From: Lysinibacillus sp. PLM2
Lineage (GTDB): Bacteria > Bacillota > Bacilli > Bacillales_A > Planococcaceae
Direction of reading: 5' to 3'
DNA length: 64,000 nt
NCBI GenBank assembly: GCA_023168345.1
Contig: AP025689.1
Location: 1,424,001 to 1,488,000, forward strand
Of this stretch, positions 38,398 through 47,461 are shown piece after piece (the first letter of the stretch is position 1; every line of letters begins with the position of its first letter). Made by a program: the position numbers and the translations under genes. Below the pieces are notes generated by a model. The model ran no database searches and was not told the DNA's origin. It was given only the letters and a program-made list of their open reading frames with translations.

Positions 38398-38408
38398 GAG
38401 AGTATGAT
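38380..38408 (+). promoter_or_regulatory. Sigma-A promoter of glnRA
   Basis: TTGACA (38380-38385), 17 bp, TATGAT (38403-38408), followed by AAGGGAGGTGG before the glnR start. Confidence 0.85.
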
Positions 38409-38430
38409 AGGAGCAAGGGAGGTGGATTAA

Positions 38431-38835
38431 ATGGGTAGTGAAAATAGAAGATCCAGTGAACTTCGTCGTTCAATGCCACTATTACCGATGAGTACAGTAA
38501 TGCAACTAACAGAATTATCTGCTAGACAAATACGCTATTATGAAGAACATGATTTAATTCAGCCGCACCGTACAGAAGGAAATCGACGTATGTTTTCATT
38601 AAACGATGTTGATACACTTCTTGATATTAAAGATATGCTTGAACAAGGTGTGAACATGGCTGGAATTAAAAAAGTCTTTGATATGAAGAAAAATCCAGCA
38701 GTTTTAGCAGCACAAGCAAAACAAGAACTTTCTGATAGTGAGTTACGTAAAGTTTTACGTGAAGAAATGAAAATGGCACAAGGGCAACAAAAGCCTTCTT
38801 TGAGACAAGGGGACTTATCGCGTTTTTATCAATAA
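38431..38835 (+). CDS. glnR: Glutamine synthetase repressor GlnR (MerR family)
   Basis: 134 aa. The MerR-type winged helix (STVMQLTELSARQIRYYEEH, residues ~22-41) is followed by RTEGNRRMFSLNDVD. The C-terminal tail (to LSRFYQ) is the glutamine-synthetase-sensing segment. Represses glnRA and other nitrogen genes under nitrogen excess. Autoregulation is supported by the two boxes upstream. First gene of the operon with glnA. Confidence 0.96.
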   Translation: MGSENRRSSELRRSMPLLPMSTVMQLTELSARQIRYYEEHDLIQPHRTEGNRRMFSLNDVDTLLDIKDMLEQGVNMAGIKKVFDMKKNPAVLAAQAKQELSDSELRKVLREEMKMAQGQQKPSLRQGDLSRFYQ

Positions 38836-38888
38836 AAACGCGGATTCTTATAAATAAATACGTATGAGAGTTTAGGAGAGTGCAAGCT

Positions 38889-40223
38889 GTGAGTAAATAC
38901 ACTAAAGAAGACATTAAAAAAATCGTAAAAGAAAAAAATGTTAAATATATTCGTTTACAATTCACGGATATACTTGGAACTATTAAAAATGTTGAAATTC
39001 CTGTTAGCCAACTTGATAAAGCCCTAGATAACAAAATGATGTTCGATGGATCTTCTATAGAAGGTTTTGTACGTATCGAGGAATCTGATATGTATTTACA
39101 GCCTGATTTAGATACATTTGTAATTTTCCCATGGACAGCAGAAAAAGGGATGGTTGCACGTTTTATCTGTGATATTGCAAATCCTGATGGCACTCCATTT
39201 GCTGGGGACCCTCGTTCTAATTTAAAACGTGTGCTTAAAAACATGGAGGAACTAGGTTTTACAAGCTTTAACTTAGGGCCTGAGCCAGAGTTTTTCTTAT
39301 TTAAATTAGATGAAAAAGGCGAACCAACTCTAGAAGTAAATGATCATGGTGGTTATTTTGATTTAGCCCCTACAGACTTAGGTGAAAACTGTCGTCGTGA
39401 CATCGTGCTAGAGCTTGAAGAAATGGGCTTCGAAATTGAAGCATCTCACCACGAGGTTGCACCAGGTCAACACGAAATCGACTTTAAATATGCGGATGCT
39501 TTAACTGCATGTGATAATATACAAACATTTAAATTAGTAGTAAAAACTATCGCTCGTAAACATGGTTTACATGCGACATTCATGCCAAAACCTTTATTTG
39601 GTGAAGCAGGCTCAGGAATGCACTGTAATGTTTCATTGTTTAAAGGAAATGAAAATGTATTCTTTGACCCTTCAACAGAAATTGGTTTATCATTAACGGC
39701 TATGCAATTTATGGCTGGAGTTTTAGAGCATGTTCAAGGTTTCACAGCAATCACGAATCCAACAGTAAACTCTTATAAACGTTTAGTTCCTGGCTATGAA
39801 GCACCATGTTACGTTGCTTGGTCAGCTCAAAACCGTTCACCATTAATTCGAGTACCAGCATCTCGTGGTTTATCAACTCGTATCGAAGTACGTTCAGTTG
39901 ATCCATCAGCTAACCCGTACTTAGCGATGGCTGTTATTTTAGAGTCAGGTTTAGAAGGTATTCGTCAACAATTGACACCTCCAGCACCAATTAACCGTAA
40001 CATTTACATCATGTCTGAAGCAGAGCGTAAAGCAAACGGTATTGATAATTTACCAGCTGCATTAGATGATGCACTATTATTATTAGAAAAAGATGAGATT
40101 GTAAAAGGCGCTCTTGGTGAACATATCTACGAAAACTTCAAAGAAGCAAAAGAAATCGAATTCGATATGTATCGTACAGTAGTTCATCCTTGGGAACGTG
40201 AACAATACATGAGAATGTACTAA
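38889..40223 (+). CDS. glnA: Glutamine synthetase, type I-alpha
   Basis: 444 aa from the GTG at 38889, exactly the length of the B. subtilis enzyme; a GTG at 38880 would add three residues. Makes glutamine from glutamate, ammonia and ATP. Landmarks: [62 protein letters not shown]. Short GSI-alpha, feedback-inhibited and not adenylylated. The inhibited form activates GlnR. Located 53 bp after glnR. Confidence 0.97.
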   Translation: MSKYTKEDIKKIVKEKNVKYIRLQFTDILGTIKNVEIPVSQLDKALDNKMMFDGSSIEGFVRIEESDMYLQPDLDTFVIFPWTAEKGMVARFICDIANPDGTPFAGDPRSNLKRVLKNMEELGFTSFNLGPEPEFFLFKLDEKGEPTLEVNDHGGYFDLAPTDLGENCRRDIVLELEEMGFEIEASHHEVAPGQHEIDFKYADALTACDNIQTFKLVVKTIARKHGLHATFMPKPLFGEAGSGMHCNVSLFKGNENVFFDPSTEIGLSLTAMQFMAGVLEHVQGFTAITNPTVNSYKRLVPGYEAPCYVAWSAQNRSPLIRVPASRGLSTRIEVRSVDPSANPYLAMAVILESGLEGIRQQLTPPAPINRNIYIMSEAERKANGIDNLPAALDDALLLLEKDEIVKGALGEHIYENFKEAKEIEFDMYRTVVHPWEREQYMRMY

Positions 40224-40231
40224 TAAATAAA

Positions 40232-40260
40232 AGACGGTGCGAATAGCATCGTCTTTTTTG
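40232..40260 (+). terminator. Terminator of glnRA
   Basis: AAGACGGTGC / GCATCGTCTT with one G-U pair, followed by a T run. Confidence 0.9.
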
Positions 40261-40418
40261 TTATTTATGAAATTAAAAAATTATGGATAATTAGTTTTAA
40301 AAAAGCTGGATAAATAACTAGTAGTTCCGATAATATGGAGAAAATTAAAAAAACAGTAAACCTACATAAGAACCCAAATCAAATAAAGCAAAACTAGCAT
40401 ATGAATCAGTGTATAAAA

Positions 40419-40448
40419 GCTTGGAAAATGTAACTCCAAGCGATTTTT
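40419..40448 (+). terminator. Orphan terminator-like hairpin
   Basis: GCTTGGA / TCCAAGC stem followed by GATTTTTT on the plus strand. No gene ends before it within 150 bp other than glnA, which has its own terminator. Confidence 0.6.
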
Positions 40449-40480
40449 TATTTAACATTAAACTTTATCACTTTTTCAAG

Positions 40481-40897
40481 TTAAACATTAGGTTCTATTT
40501 TCATTAAGGCTCCAAAGTATTGTTGAGCGGTAGTGAAACAAATAAACGCACAAAGCTCACTTATTTCATTCTCAGAAAAATGCTCGTTTAATATTTGAAA
40601 TATTGAATCTGGTATATTTGCTTTTTCGTATTTTAAAAATGCCTCAGCAAATCCTACTGCGACAGATGTTTTCTCATCAAACAATTGAGGATCAGGTTTC
40701 CCTTTTGCCTTACAATATTCGCATCCATTACTTTGCGCTAATGTTCTTCTAACTTGTTCCTTTAATTTGGATGATAACAGACCATCTTTTTCTAATATAT
40801 CTCCTAATCTAGACCATGACATCATAACTTGTTTATTATGGCCTAATAGCTTTTGAAAAGATGTCTCTCCAAAATTTGATTGTTTTATTCTTGCCAT
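40481..40897 (-). CDS. Carboxymuconolactone decarboxylase / AhpD-like protein
   Basis: 138 aa, all helical. The CxxC of NGCEYCKAKGK lies where AhpD-like alkylhydroperoxidases have their redox pair. The preceding KEQVRRTLAQ helix and the C-terminal FICFTTAQQYFGAL helix fit the CMD fold. Probably a peroxidase or thiol reductant, substrate unknown. AGGGAGGG ribosome site. Divergent from the Lrp-type gene, which may regulate it (inference from the 110-bp shared upstream region). Confidence 0.8.
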   Translation of the reverse strand: MARIKQSNFGETSFQKLLGHNKQVMMSWSRLGDILEKDGLLSSKLKEQVRRTLAQSNGCEYCKAKGKPDPQLFDEKTSVAVGFAEAFLKYEKANIPDSIFQILNEHFSENEISELCAFICFTTAQQYFGALMKIEPNV

Positions 40898-41007
40898 TTA
40901 TATTCCCTCCCTGTTATTTTAAATATATATAATACAATCGTTAAATTACATTAAATACTGAACGTTTTTCTTTGTAATGATTTAAATAATAAAAGAAAAA
41001 GAGAGAG

Positions 41008-41463
41008 ATGACTTTAAAAATGAAAATAGATGATATTGACAGAAAAATAATAGTTGAATTAGCCAATAATAGTCGTTTATCAATGAGTGAACTTGGAAGA
41101 AGAGTTCATTTGTCCTCTCCCTCAGTAACGGAACGGGTAAGACAAATGGAATCTTTTGGAATAATAAAAAAATACACTTTGGAAATTGATTATGAAAAAA
41201 TAGGGCTACCTATTCAATGTATTATCGAAGCAACAGTGAAAAATGGGGATTATAAAAAATTTAAACATTACATTGAAAGTCTATCTAATGTGGACTTTTG
41301 TTATAGAATTGCAGGAAATGCTTGCTATATGCTGAAAATGCAGTTTGAGAATTTTTCTAAGGCGGAAGAATTTATCGATACAGTAAATCCGTATGCTTCT
41401 ACTGTTACACACTTTATTTTTTCAGAAGTTCAAACGGATTTAAAATTTGATTATAGTGATTGA
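41008..41463 (+). CDS. Lrp/AsnC-family transcriptional regulator
   Basis: 151 aa. An N-terminal helix-turn-helix (IDDIDRKIIVELANNSRLSM then LGRRVHLSSPSVTERVRQME) and a C-terminal RAM/AsnC ligand domain (IECTV-like strand onward, ending in TDLKFDYSD). Regulates transcription in response to a small molecule, often an amino acid. Divergent from the AhpD-like gene, the usual geometry for a local regulator-target pair. ATG at 41008, or 41020 with a slightly shorter protein. Confidence 0.92.
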   Translation: MTLKMKIDDIDRKIIVELANNSRLSMSELGRRVHLSSPSVTERVRQMESFGIIKKYTLEIDYEKIGLPIQCIIEATVKNGDYKKFKHYIESLSNVDFCYRIAGNACYMLKMQFENFSKAEEFIDTVNPYASTVTHFIFSEVQTDLKFDYSD

Positions 41464-41473
41464 TACAATTAAT

Positions 41474-41503
41474 AAAGTTCGTTAAAGTTTGACGAACTTT
41501 TTT
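41474..41503 (+). terminator. Terminator of the Lrp-type gene
   Basis: AAAGTTCGT / ACGAACTTT stem with a 9-nt loop and TTT. Confidence 0.88.
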
Positions 41504-41590
41504 AAATATAGTAATCTTTCAAACCAATGCTTTATCTGCAATCTTAAACGTTATTTTTGTGAAAAAGGGGAGGAATAGTATGGGCTGGGC

Positions 41591-41620
41591 AAAAAATTGA
41601 CCTCCACAAATGTGAAGGTC
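41591..41620 (-). terminator. Terminator of the gene at 41633-42091
   Basis: GACCTCCACA / TGTGAAGGTC stem (one mismatch). On the minus strand it is followed by AA and a T run. Confidence 0.8.
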
Positions 41621-41632
41621 ATTTGCAGCATA

Positions 41633-42091
41633 TTATTGTTCTTTCCAGGTTAACACATTATCAAGTTCATATATTAGTCCCCCGTTTTCTCTATCGAATA
41701 CTTGGACTAAAGCTCTAGTTATGTTGGGAATAGTCTCATGAGGTTGTAAACTAAACAATATATAGTATTCTGTTTCATTATTTTGTTTCTTTTCATAAAT
41801 AGTTGTAACTTTATCAACCTTATTTTCCTCAAAGCCTAAGCTTGTAATCGCGCTCTTTTGTTGGTCGACTGTATAATCTTCCGAAAGTGTTGAAGCTTGT
41901 GCAAATTCATTTTGTGCTACTTCTTTTGCTCTAGCAATTTCTTCTTCTGAAAATGTTTCTTTATTAAAATATTGGAAGTAAATCGTTAAACCTCCACCAA
42001 GTAATAGCAGGAAAATAACAATTATCGAGATTGTTTTAACGGCACTACCACCTTGTTCATTAAGCACTTTTGACTTCGAAAACGTTTTCAA
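41633..42091 (-). CDS. Hypothetical membrane-anchored protein, 152 aa
   Basis: Not recognised. A short cytoplasmic head, one transmembrane helix (about 19-40, TISIIVIFLLLLGGGLTIYF) and a ~110-residue outer domain beginning with a Glu/Ala-rich helix. TTG start after AGGTG. It lies next to the pilus locus on the same strand as the minor prepilins and ends in LDNVLTWKEQ, but a pilus role is only a guess. A perfect palindrome GAAAACGTTTTC (42078-42089) spans codons 1-5 and fits a CcpA cre site. Confidence 0.6.
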   Translation of the reverse strand: MKTFSKSKVLNEQGGSAVKTISIIVIFLLLLGGGLTIYFQYFNKETFSEEEIARAKEVAQNEFAQASTLSEDYTVDQQKSAITSLGFEENKVDKVTTIYEKKQNNETEYYILFSLQPHETIPNITRALVQVFDRENGGLIYELDNVLTWKEQ

Positions 42092-42203
42092 CTAAATGCA
42101 CCTACTTTTTATTGTTGGTTGTCTTTTGAATCTCTTTTCATGATTAATTTACACTAATTTAAACGAGAAAACTATGTACAAAAAGGGAACTTCAACGTAG
42201 GAA

Positions 42204-42237
42204 TAAAAAAGCCATTTTAACGGTGTGCTAAAATGGC
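42204..42237 (-). terminator. Terminator behind the prepilin-like gene remnant
   Basis: GCCATTTTA / TAAAATGGC stem followed on the minus strand by six T. Confidence 0.85.
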
Positions 42238-42298
42238 CAAAAGCTATTTAATTTAGTAGAAGTGCTTTATAACATCAGAAATTGAACCAGTATTAACA

Positions 42299-42544
42299 TT
42301 AATCAATTTCTATAATTGCTGAGCCAATGATTTGTGTGTCCGAACCTATAACTTTAATAAAAGTATTATCGGTTCCAGGTTGATTAGTATCAGGGGTAGG
42401 GTTATTACAACTACCGTTTTTAGTTATATTTAGTGTGGAGCCACCATTGGCAGTAAACGTACCTGCTACAATGCTCGTTTTTACACTAGCTCCACCATTG
42501 ATATGAACACTTGAAATAGGGGCAAAAATCCCGCCAGTCTTGTA
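42299..42544 (-). pseudogene. C-terminal remnant of a second beta-helical prepilin-like gene
   Basis: An open stretch of about 81 codons without a start codon. Its translation (GIFAPISSVHINGGASVKTS, then FTANGGSTLN) lines up with the tail of the large protein at 42640-44646 (LFLAPNSEFNHSNGIIKGNV, then YTMSGGATI). It keeps its own terminator at 42204-42237, while the intact gene has one at 42587-42616. Best read as the leftover end of a duplicated or replaced gene. Confidence 0.7.
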
Positions 42545-42586
42545 ATTAACTATCCGAATAATAACAAGAATGCAGATATCTAAATT

Positions 42587-42616
42587 AAAAAAGCCTCTGT
42601 TTTTTGACAGAAGCTT
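42587..42616 (-). terminator. Terminator of the minor prepilin operon
   Basis: AAGCCTCTGT / ACAGAAGCTT stem (one mismatch); on the minus strand six T follow. Confidence 0.82.
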
Positions 42617-42639
42617 TCAGTTTTAATGATACTATTTAA

Positions 42640-44646
42640 TCATTCTTCTTCTAATAATGAGTGTAGGTATACTAAATCGTAGGCTTGCAAATATTCTTTT
42701 ACAATTACTGTTGTTTTTGTCCCATCATCAGTACCTGGATTTATCATCCCACCATCTTGTTGAGGGGGGATAATCGTTGCGCCACCAGACATTGTGTAGT
42801 TTTTTGCTACCACATTTCCTTTTATAATTCCATTACTATGATTAAACTCACTGTTTGGTGCTAAAAACAATTGTTCAGTAACCGAACTGCCGCCTGTAAC
42901 AGTAACATTATTGTTACCATAAACGTAAACATTTCCTTTAACGGTTCCACCAGACGTAAATGTAACATCTGAATTTTTTATATGAAGGCTTGAATTTATA
43001 TTGAGATCACTTCCAAAAGTGATTGGATTTATACCTGAATAGTAAATGTTAGCTGAAGAATGGTCATTATTATTACTATTGAACGATCCACCAGTATAAT
43101 TTAAATTATTTAATACATAGATATTTAAAACTCCTGGGTTTACGAGATTAATGTGACCCGCCACATTTAATGAATCTACAAAAATAGACCGTGTCTCACC
43201 TTTTAAATCAATATTTAAACTATTATAACTATCTACATTGATACTACTGAAATACATATCCCTTGATAAATCTAATGTATATCCATTCGTTTTATAATGT
43301 GAAATGTTTAAAACACCATCTTTTATTACATCAACATAACTGTTCGAGTCACTATTAAATACTTTATCATTTGGTGCTACCGCAACTCCATTTTGACTTT
43401 TGAATGTTGAAGAAACATCTGGGAGTGTCGGCATTTGTTCTGTGCATGAGTTTATGATATCACCGGACTCATTTGTATTAATAAAATGATCATTCAAAAT
43501 AATGTTTTTCTCATTAGCGGATAGTGGTTTTAATTTTGAACTTGCATCTACATTTTGATTGAACTGAATCGACCCGCCATATCGATAATTGCCACCTACA
43601 TTAAACCATTGTCTTACATAGATGTTATTAAGGGCAATTATATCTTTTGCAATGGTAGGGTATGCAAGGATATCGACATTATTTTTTGAAAGGACATTGC
43701 CGTTTAATGACCCACTAGAAGCGGTAATTGTATCTACAGCTTTAATATCACCATTTACAGTACCACCAGTAATATTAATTTGTTGGCCTGCATATACAGA
43801 GCCGTTAATGGTACCACCAGTTATCGTAATGTTTTTTGGAGAATACACGTTTTTAATGCCTTCTGACCCTCTAATTTCAATATCTTCTGTTGAAAATACG
43901 TTGCCTCTAAGAGAAGCACCGCTATTGTTAATAACTAACTTCGATTTCGAATAGATATCTCCAGTTATCGAGCCACTACCAGCATTGACTGAACCATTCG
44001 TAAAAAGGGCATAACATGCTTTTACCTCGTACGGATCAGTGTTATCTTCTATAACAACTTCTACCTCTTCAACTTCCGCGTTTAATGTGATTTCTACCTT
44101 TTGAGAAACATTTCTCATTTTGTTTTCAATCATCCCATTTGATCGAATTAAATATGTTAGCTTCTTGGCATCGGATTCTGTACTAAGGAATTCAACCGTT
44201 GTTTCTGAAACTGGTAGTGTTTCGTTATTTAACTGCTTTTCATACTGTTTATTAATATTTTCCGATATAAAATTAGCAGTAGGGTTCACTCCGTTAAAAT
44301 AAAGGACATTGATTTTATTTTTTGTATTTTGTATAAATGTCCCTTCAAAATCGTATTCCGATTTTTCCACCGGATCTTCAATAGCATTATAAATCTCCAA
44401 TGTTTCAGAGTAAGCTGATTTTGCAATTTCATGGAGACTAGTCCGCAATTCAACAAGTCCAGCCTCTGCAATATAAAAGGCTGATTGATCATCTCTTTCA
44501 GTATTCATCGTTTTCAGTGTATTTGAAGAGAGCACTAGTAAGCCAGTCCCAACTATACTCATTACGACAAAAACAAGAAGAACTAAAATGAGAGTATAGC
44601 CATTTTCATTATTCGTAACATTGTATTTATTTTTAAATGGCCACAT
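42640..44646 (-). CDS. Large PilX-type minor prepilin-like protein with beta-helical repeats
   Basis: 668 aa. The N-terminus ENGYTLILVLLVFVVMSIVG (about residues 14-33) is a pilin-like hydrophobic helix, followed by SAFYIAEAGLVELR, the PilX_N hallmark. The remainder (about 200-640) is rich in short repeats of the type IxGGxxxGxVY (TGGTINGSVYAGQQINITGG, then TVNGDI), resembling the bactofilin-like right-handed beta-helix. The predicted picture is a pilus-tip or envelope protein with a long solenoid passenger. Last of three minor prepilin genes. Confidence 0.72.
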   Translation of the reverse strand: MWPFKNKYNVTNNENGYTLILVLLVFVVMSIVGTGLLVLSSNTLKTMNTERDDQSAFYIAEAGLVELRTSLHEIAKSAYSETLEIYNAIEDPVEKSEYDFEGTFIQNTKNKINVLYFNGVNPTANFISENINKQYEKQLNNETLPVSETTVEFLSTESDAKKLTYLIRSNGMIENKMRNVSQKVEITLNAEVEEVEVVIEDNTDPYEVKACYALFTNGSVNAGSGSITGDIYSKSKLVINNSGASLRGNVFSTEDIEIRGSEGIKNVYSPKNITITGGTINGSVYAGQQINITGGTVNGDIKAVDTITASSGSLNGNVLSKNNVDILAYPTIAKDIIALNNIYVRQWFNVGGNYRYGGSIQFNQNVDASSKLKPLSANEKNIILNDHFINTNESGDIINSCTEQMPTLPDVSSTFKSQNGVAVAPNDKVFNSDSNSYVDVIKDGVLNISHYKTNGYTLDLSRDMYFSSINVDSYNSLNIDLKGETRSIFVDSLNVAGHINLVNPGVLNIYVLNNLNYTGGSFNSNNNDHSSANIYYSGINPITFGSDLNINSSLHIKNSDVTFTSGGTVKGNVYVYGNNNVTVTGGSSVTEQLFLAPNSEFNHSNGIIKGNVVAKNYTMSGGATIIPPQQDGGMINPGTDDGTKTTVIVKEYLQAYDLVYLHSLLEEE

Positions 44647-44655
44647 CGTCTATCT

Positions 44656-45072
44656 TCACCGCCTTAAGACAATTTCAGTTTTTTGCGTAATTCCATCGAT
44701 GCTTGTGATTTGAATCGTAATTTTATTAGATTGTTTAATTACTTGAAATTGATTAATATTCGCCTGAAAAATATCCCCATTTTTAGTGATGGTTTTATCA
44801 GCTGAATTGAAGGTATAACTATCAGTATCAATAATTAAAGTACTATTATTTTGTACTTCAACCATATCAGTTTTACGAATCTCTCTTGTTAGCACTTTTA
44901 AAACATATGCGATGTCGATTAATTGTAAATTCTTATCTCTTTGGGTTTGTGCTTGGTTTTGAGCATTCAAAAAAATACTAAAAAGGATAATTGTAATAAT
45001 TGATGAAATAACAATTACCGTTAACAGTTCAACTAAGGTTAATCCTTTTTCATTTTTATACAAGCTTTTCAT
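44656..45072 (-). CDS. Minor type IV prepilin (PilW/PulJ-like)
   Basis: 138 aa. Prepilin signal: basic head, then KG|LTLVELLTVIVISSIITI with Glu at +5, to be cut by PilD. The mature domain has helix and beta segments ending in KTEIVLRR. Starts 6 bp after its upstream neighbour with GGAGA as ribosome site. Probably part of the priming tip complex with the two flanking genes. Confidence 0.85.
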   Translation of the reverse strand: MKSLYKNEKGLTLVELLTVIVISSIITIILFSIFLNAQNQAQTQRDKNLQLIDIAYVLKVLTREIRKTDMVEVQNNSTLIIDTDSYTFNSADKTITKNGDIFQANINQFQVIKQSNKITIQITSIDGITQKTEIVLRR

Positions 45073-45078
45073 ATATAG

Positions 45079-45537
45079 TTATCTCCATGCCAATATGTTT
45101 TCCATTTGAGCAGTTAGCTTCTCTTCACTATCCCTAACTTCAAATACTTTAATAATAATCGGGGTTAAATTAGGTAAGCTACTATGATCTCGAAGTTCGA
45201 GTTGAATAATGACTTCATTCCCCTCTATGACGTTCTTTTTTCTAAATATTAGAGCACCATTAGTGGAAATAGGTGCAGGGTAATGTAATTGATTTTGAAT
45301 GCTAGTAATTCTTTCATTAAAATTACTAGAATTACTCACGGCAAAAGCGTTCTCCATTTCAGTTTGAGCAATATAAGTAGCATCGATTATGTTTTCTGAA
45401 ATTTCTCTAGTTTTCATCGCTTGGATAATAAGTGCAAAAATACTTAGCAATATAATTGTAAGAATTACTAATGAAATGATAACTTCTATCAAGCTAAAGC
45501 CAGATTCACTTCGCACTTTATTGAACTTTTGTAACAT
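45079..45537 (-). CDS. Minor type IV prepilin (PilV-like)
   Basis: 152 aa. ESG|FSLIEVIISLVILTIILLSI is a standard class III signal with Glu at +5. The QAMKTREISENIIDATYIAQ helix is PilV-like. First gene of the leftward minor prepilin operon, divergent from the main pilus operon across a 600-bp AT-rich region. Confidence 0.86.
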   Translation of the reverse strand: MLQKFNKVRSESGFSLIEVIISLVILTIILLSIFALIIQAMKTREISENIIDATYIAQTEMENAFAVSNSSNFNERITSIQNQLHYPAPISTNGALIFRKKNVIEGNEVIIQLELRDHSSLPNLTPIIIKVFEVRDSEEKLTAQMENILAWR

Positions 45538-46137
45538 ATAATCACCATCTTTTTACTCCAAATCGATTTTGAAAAATAAAAACAACAACTTATCTATCTT
45601 AATGGAGAGGAAATATTAAATTAATTGGAGAATTAATAAGTAAAGCTTTGGTAAAATGTTTTATCAATATAGTTATGCAATTTATATATTTTTAATTGGT
45701 AGAAAAGTGGCAGTAGTTATAATATTAAAGTCTTAGATAAATTCTCAATATTTCACAATTATTAACAAAATGTGAATATTAGACTATACTATTTTAATAT
45801 TTTAGTAGATAATATTATAGTTTCTGGGAAAATCTCTCAATAACATATTCCATATCATATTTCCTATGTTTTAGTTAAAAATAATGAAACCTGTAAATTT
45901 TCTTTACAATACATTGTTATGATAGACGAAAAAGTATAAATAATGCACATCAAATTATAGAACTATAATATATGTACATTCTTTTAAATAAGCTAAAAAT
46001 GGATATACAATTAAACATGATTTGTGTATTCTTAGCAATATAAGACATTAGTATTATATTTTTCTAAATATATGTACGGAAGTTGAGAAAAGTATATAAA
46101 TTATGTTAAATTCTAGTAATTTTATGGGGTGATAATC
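45538..46137. other. AT-rich divergent region between the two pilus operons
   Basis: No ORF of note. Rightward: an extended -10 TGTTATGAT at 45915-45923, long leader before the VanW-like gene. Leftward: TTGAGA (45840-45835) with TATAAT (45819-45814), spacer only 15 bp. Both weak. The shared region would allow joint regulation. Confidence 0.4.
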
Positions 46138-47445
46138 ATGAATATTCAATTTAAAATGTTCATCCTTGCTGTAATGTGTGTGTTTCTTGTTTATTTATGG
46201 TTACCGATAAACGACCTGAACCTGAAAACAGCTTATGCAGATAATGATAATAATGGATCATCTATCGCTGGAGTTAATGTAGAAGGCTTAGATCGAAATG
46301 AAATAATAGATGCTTTAACTAATGCAATTAATGATTGGACGAATGAAGATATTCAAGTAAGGGGTGGGGGAATCGAGATTTCAATCGATGCTACTCAATT
46401 ACAATTTGATATAGAATCAACTATTGATGAATACCATACGTTAACGAAAAAACCATGGTATGCCTTTTGGCAATCAGCTAGAGTAGTCCACATTCCCCTG
46501 AAGATAATGCCAAACGATCAAATAAAAACAGAACTTGCGGAGATTGCTGCATGGAGTACAGACGAGACTTATAACCAATTGTTATCACAGGCTTCATTTT
46601 TAAAAGATCATCAAGTTGAAGCAACTGTAAAAGATACAACCGTTTATGAAAACGAAAGATTAGCATTAGTTATTGAGGACATTCCTACTAATGCTTTTGA
46701 ACCAGAAGAATTGATGCATTTGTTGGACGACACAATGATTAACCCTGGTGATCAATTTTCCTTAATTGAAACGCTTAATGAAAATTTAACAAAAGTTAAT
46801 AATGAATCATTAAATTTCGTTGCTTCCTTATTATACAGTGCTGTTTTACAAACAGAATTTGAGATTTTAGAACGTCACCACCAAGAGGAAAGTCCTAGTT
46901 ACCTCTCACTGGGAAATGATGCAAAATTGAATGTTGCACTGAATGAAGATTTGAAGTTCTTAAACAATACGGATTATGTAGCAAAAATTAATGTTTCAAC
47001 AGAAGGTAATACGATGAAGTTGGAGATTACGTCCAACATAAAAGAAAATGAAGTACTCGTTCATGTAGATAAAGAAAGACTTTCACCTCGGATTATTTAC
47101 CGTTATTCAAATGACTTACCAGTTGGATACGAACAAGTGCTTCAAGAAGGTAGTGAAGGGTACCGTGTAATTGTTACTCGCACAATCTCAGGGGACGGAA
47201 GTACTGAGGAGCAAAGAGTGAGTCGAGATTATTATCCTCCAGTAAATGAAATAGTATTAAAATCTTCAAAAGAACCTGAACCAACAGAAGGTTCGGATAC
47301 GAGTACCGAAAAAAACGTTCCAAATCGACCTGATCCAAATATGGATATTGATTTAGATGGTGATGTATTACCTGACATTGAAGTGCCGGTTGAAGATAAA
47401 ACACCTCCTGCTTATGACAAAGGTGGAAATGTAGTCACTCAATAG
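46138..47445 (+). CDS. VanW-like protein with degenerate core and G5 domain
   Basis: 435 aa from the ATG at 46138 behind GGGGTGA; a GTG at 46129 overlaps that site. Signal or anchor helix (about 5-25), an N-terminal putative peptidoglycan-binding domain (GSSIAGVNVEGLDRNEIIDA), a VanW domain starting at NPGDQFSLIETL, a G5-like segment (VLQEGSEGYRVIVTRTISGD) and an acidic tail. The conserved GGG(I/V)CQ motif of VanW is replaced by ESLNFVA, so the core is degenerate. First gene of the pilus operon, 16 bp before pilB. It may fit the pilus through the wall (inference). Confidence 0.78.
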   Translation: MNIQFKMFILAVMCVFLVYLWLPINDLNLKTAYADNDNNGSSIAGVNVEGLDRNEIIDALTNAINDWTNEDIQVRGGGIEISIDATQLQFDIESTIDEYHTLTKKPWYAFWQSARVVHIPLKIMPNDQIKTELAEIAAWSTDETYNQLLSQASFLKDHQVEATVKDTTVYENERLALVIEDIPTNAFEPEELMHLLDDTMINPGDQFSLIETLNENLTKVNNESLNFVASLLYSAVLQTEFEILERHHQEESPSYLSLGNDAKLNVALNEDLKFLNNTDYVAKINVSTEGNTMKLEITSNIKENEVLVHVDKERLSPRIIYRYSNDLPVGYEQVLQEGSEGYRVIVTRTISGDGSTEEQRVSRDYYPPVNEIVLKSSKEPEPTEGSDTSTEKNVPNRPDPNMDIDLDGDVLPDIEVPVEDKTPPAYDKGGNVVTQ

Positions 47446-47461
47446 AAAGGGGAGAAGTCTT

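Noticed and set aside
40262-40480. Small RNA ending at the orphan hairpin 40419-40448
   Set aside because: No promoter with acceptable hexamers was found upstream, so only the hairpin is reported.
42180-42200. AAAAGGGAACTTCAACG as a solo piece of the 52-bp repeat
   Set aside because: The match covers only about 12 bp of the core and could be chance.
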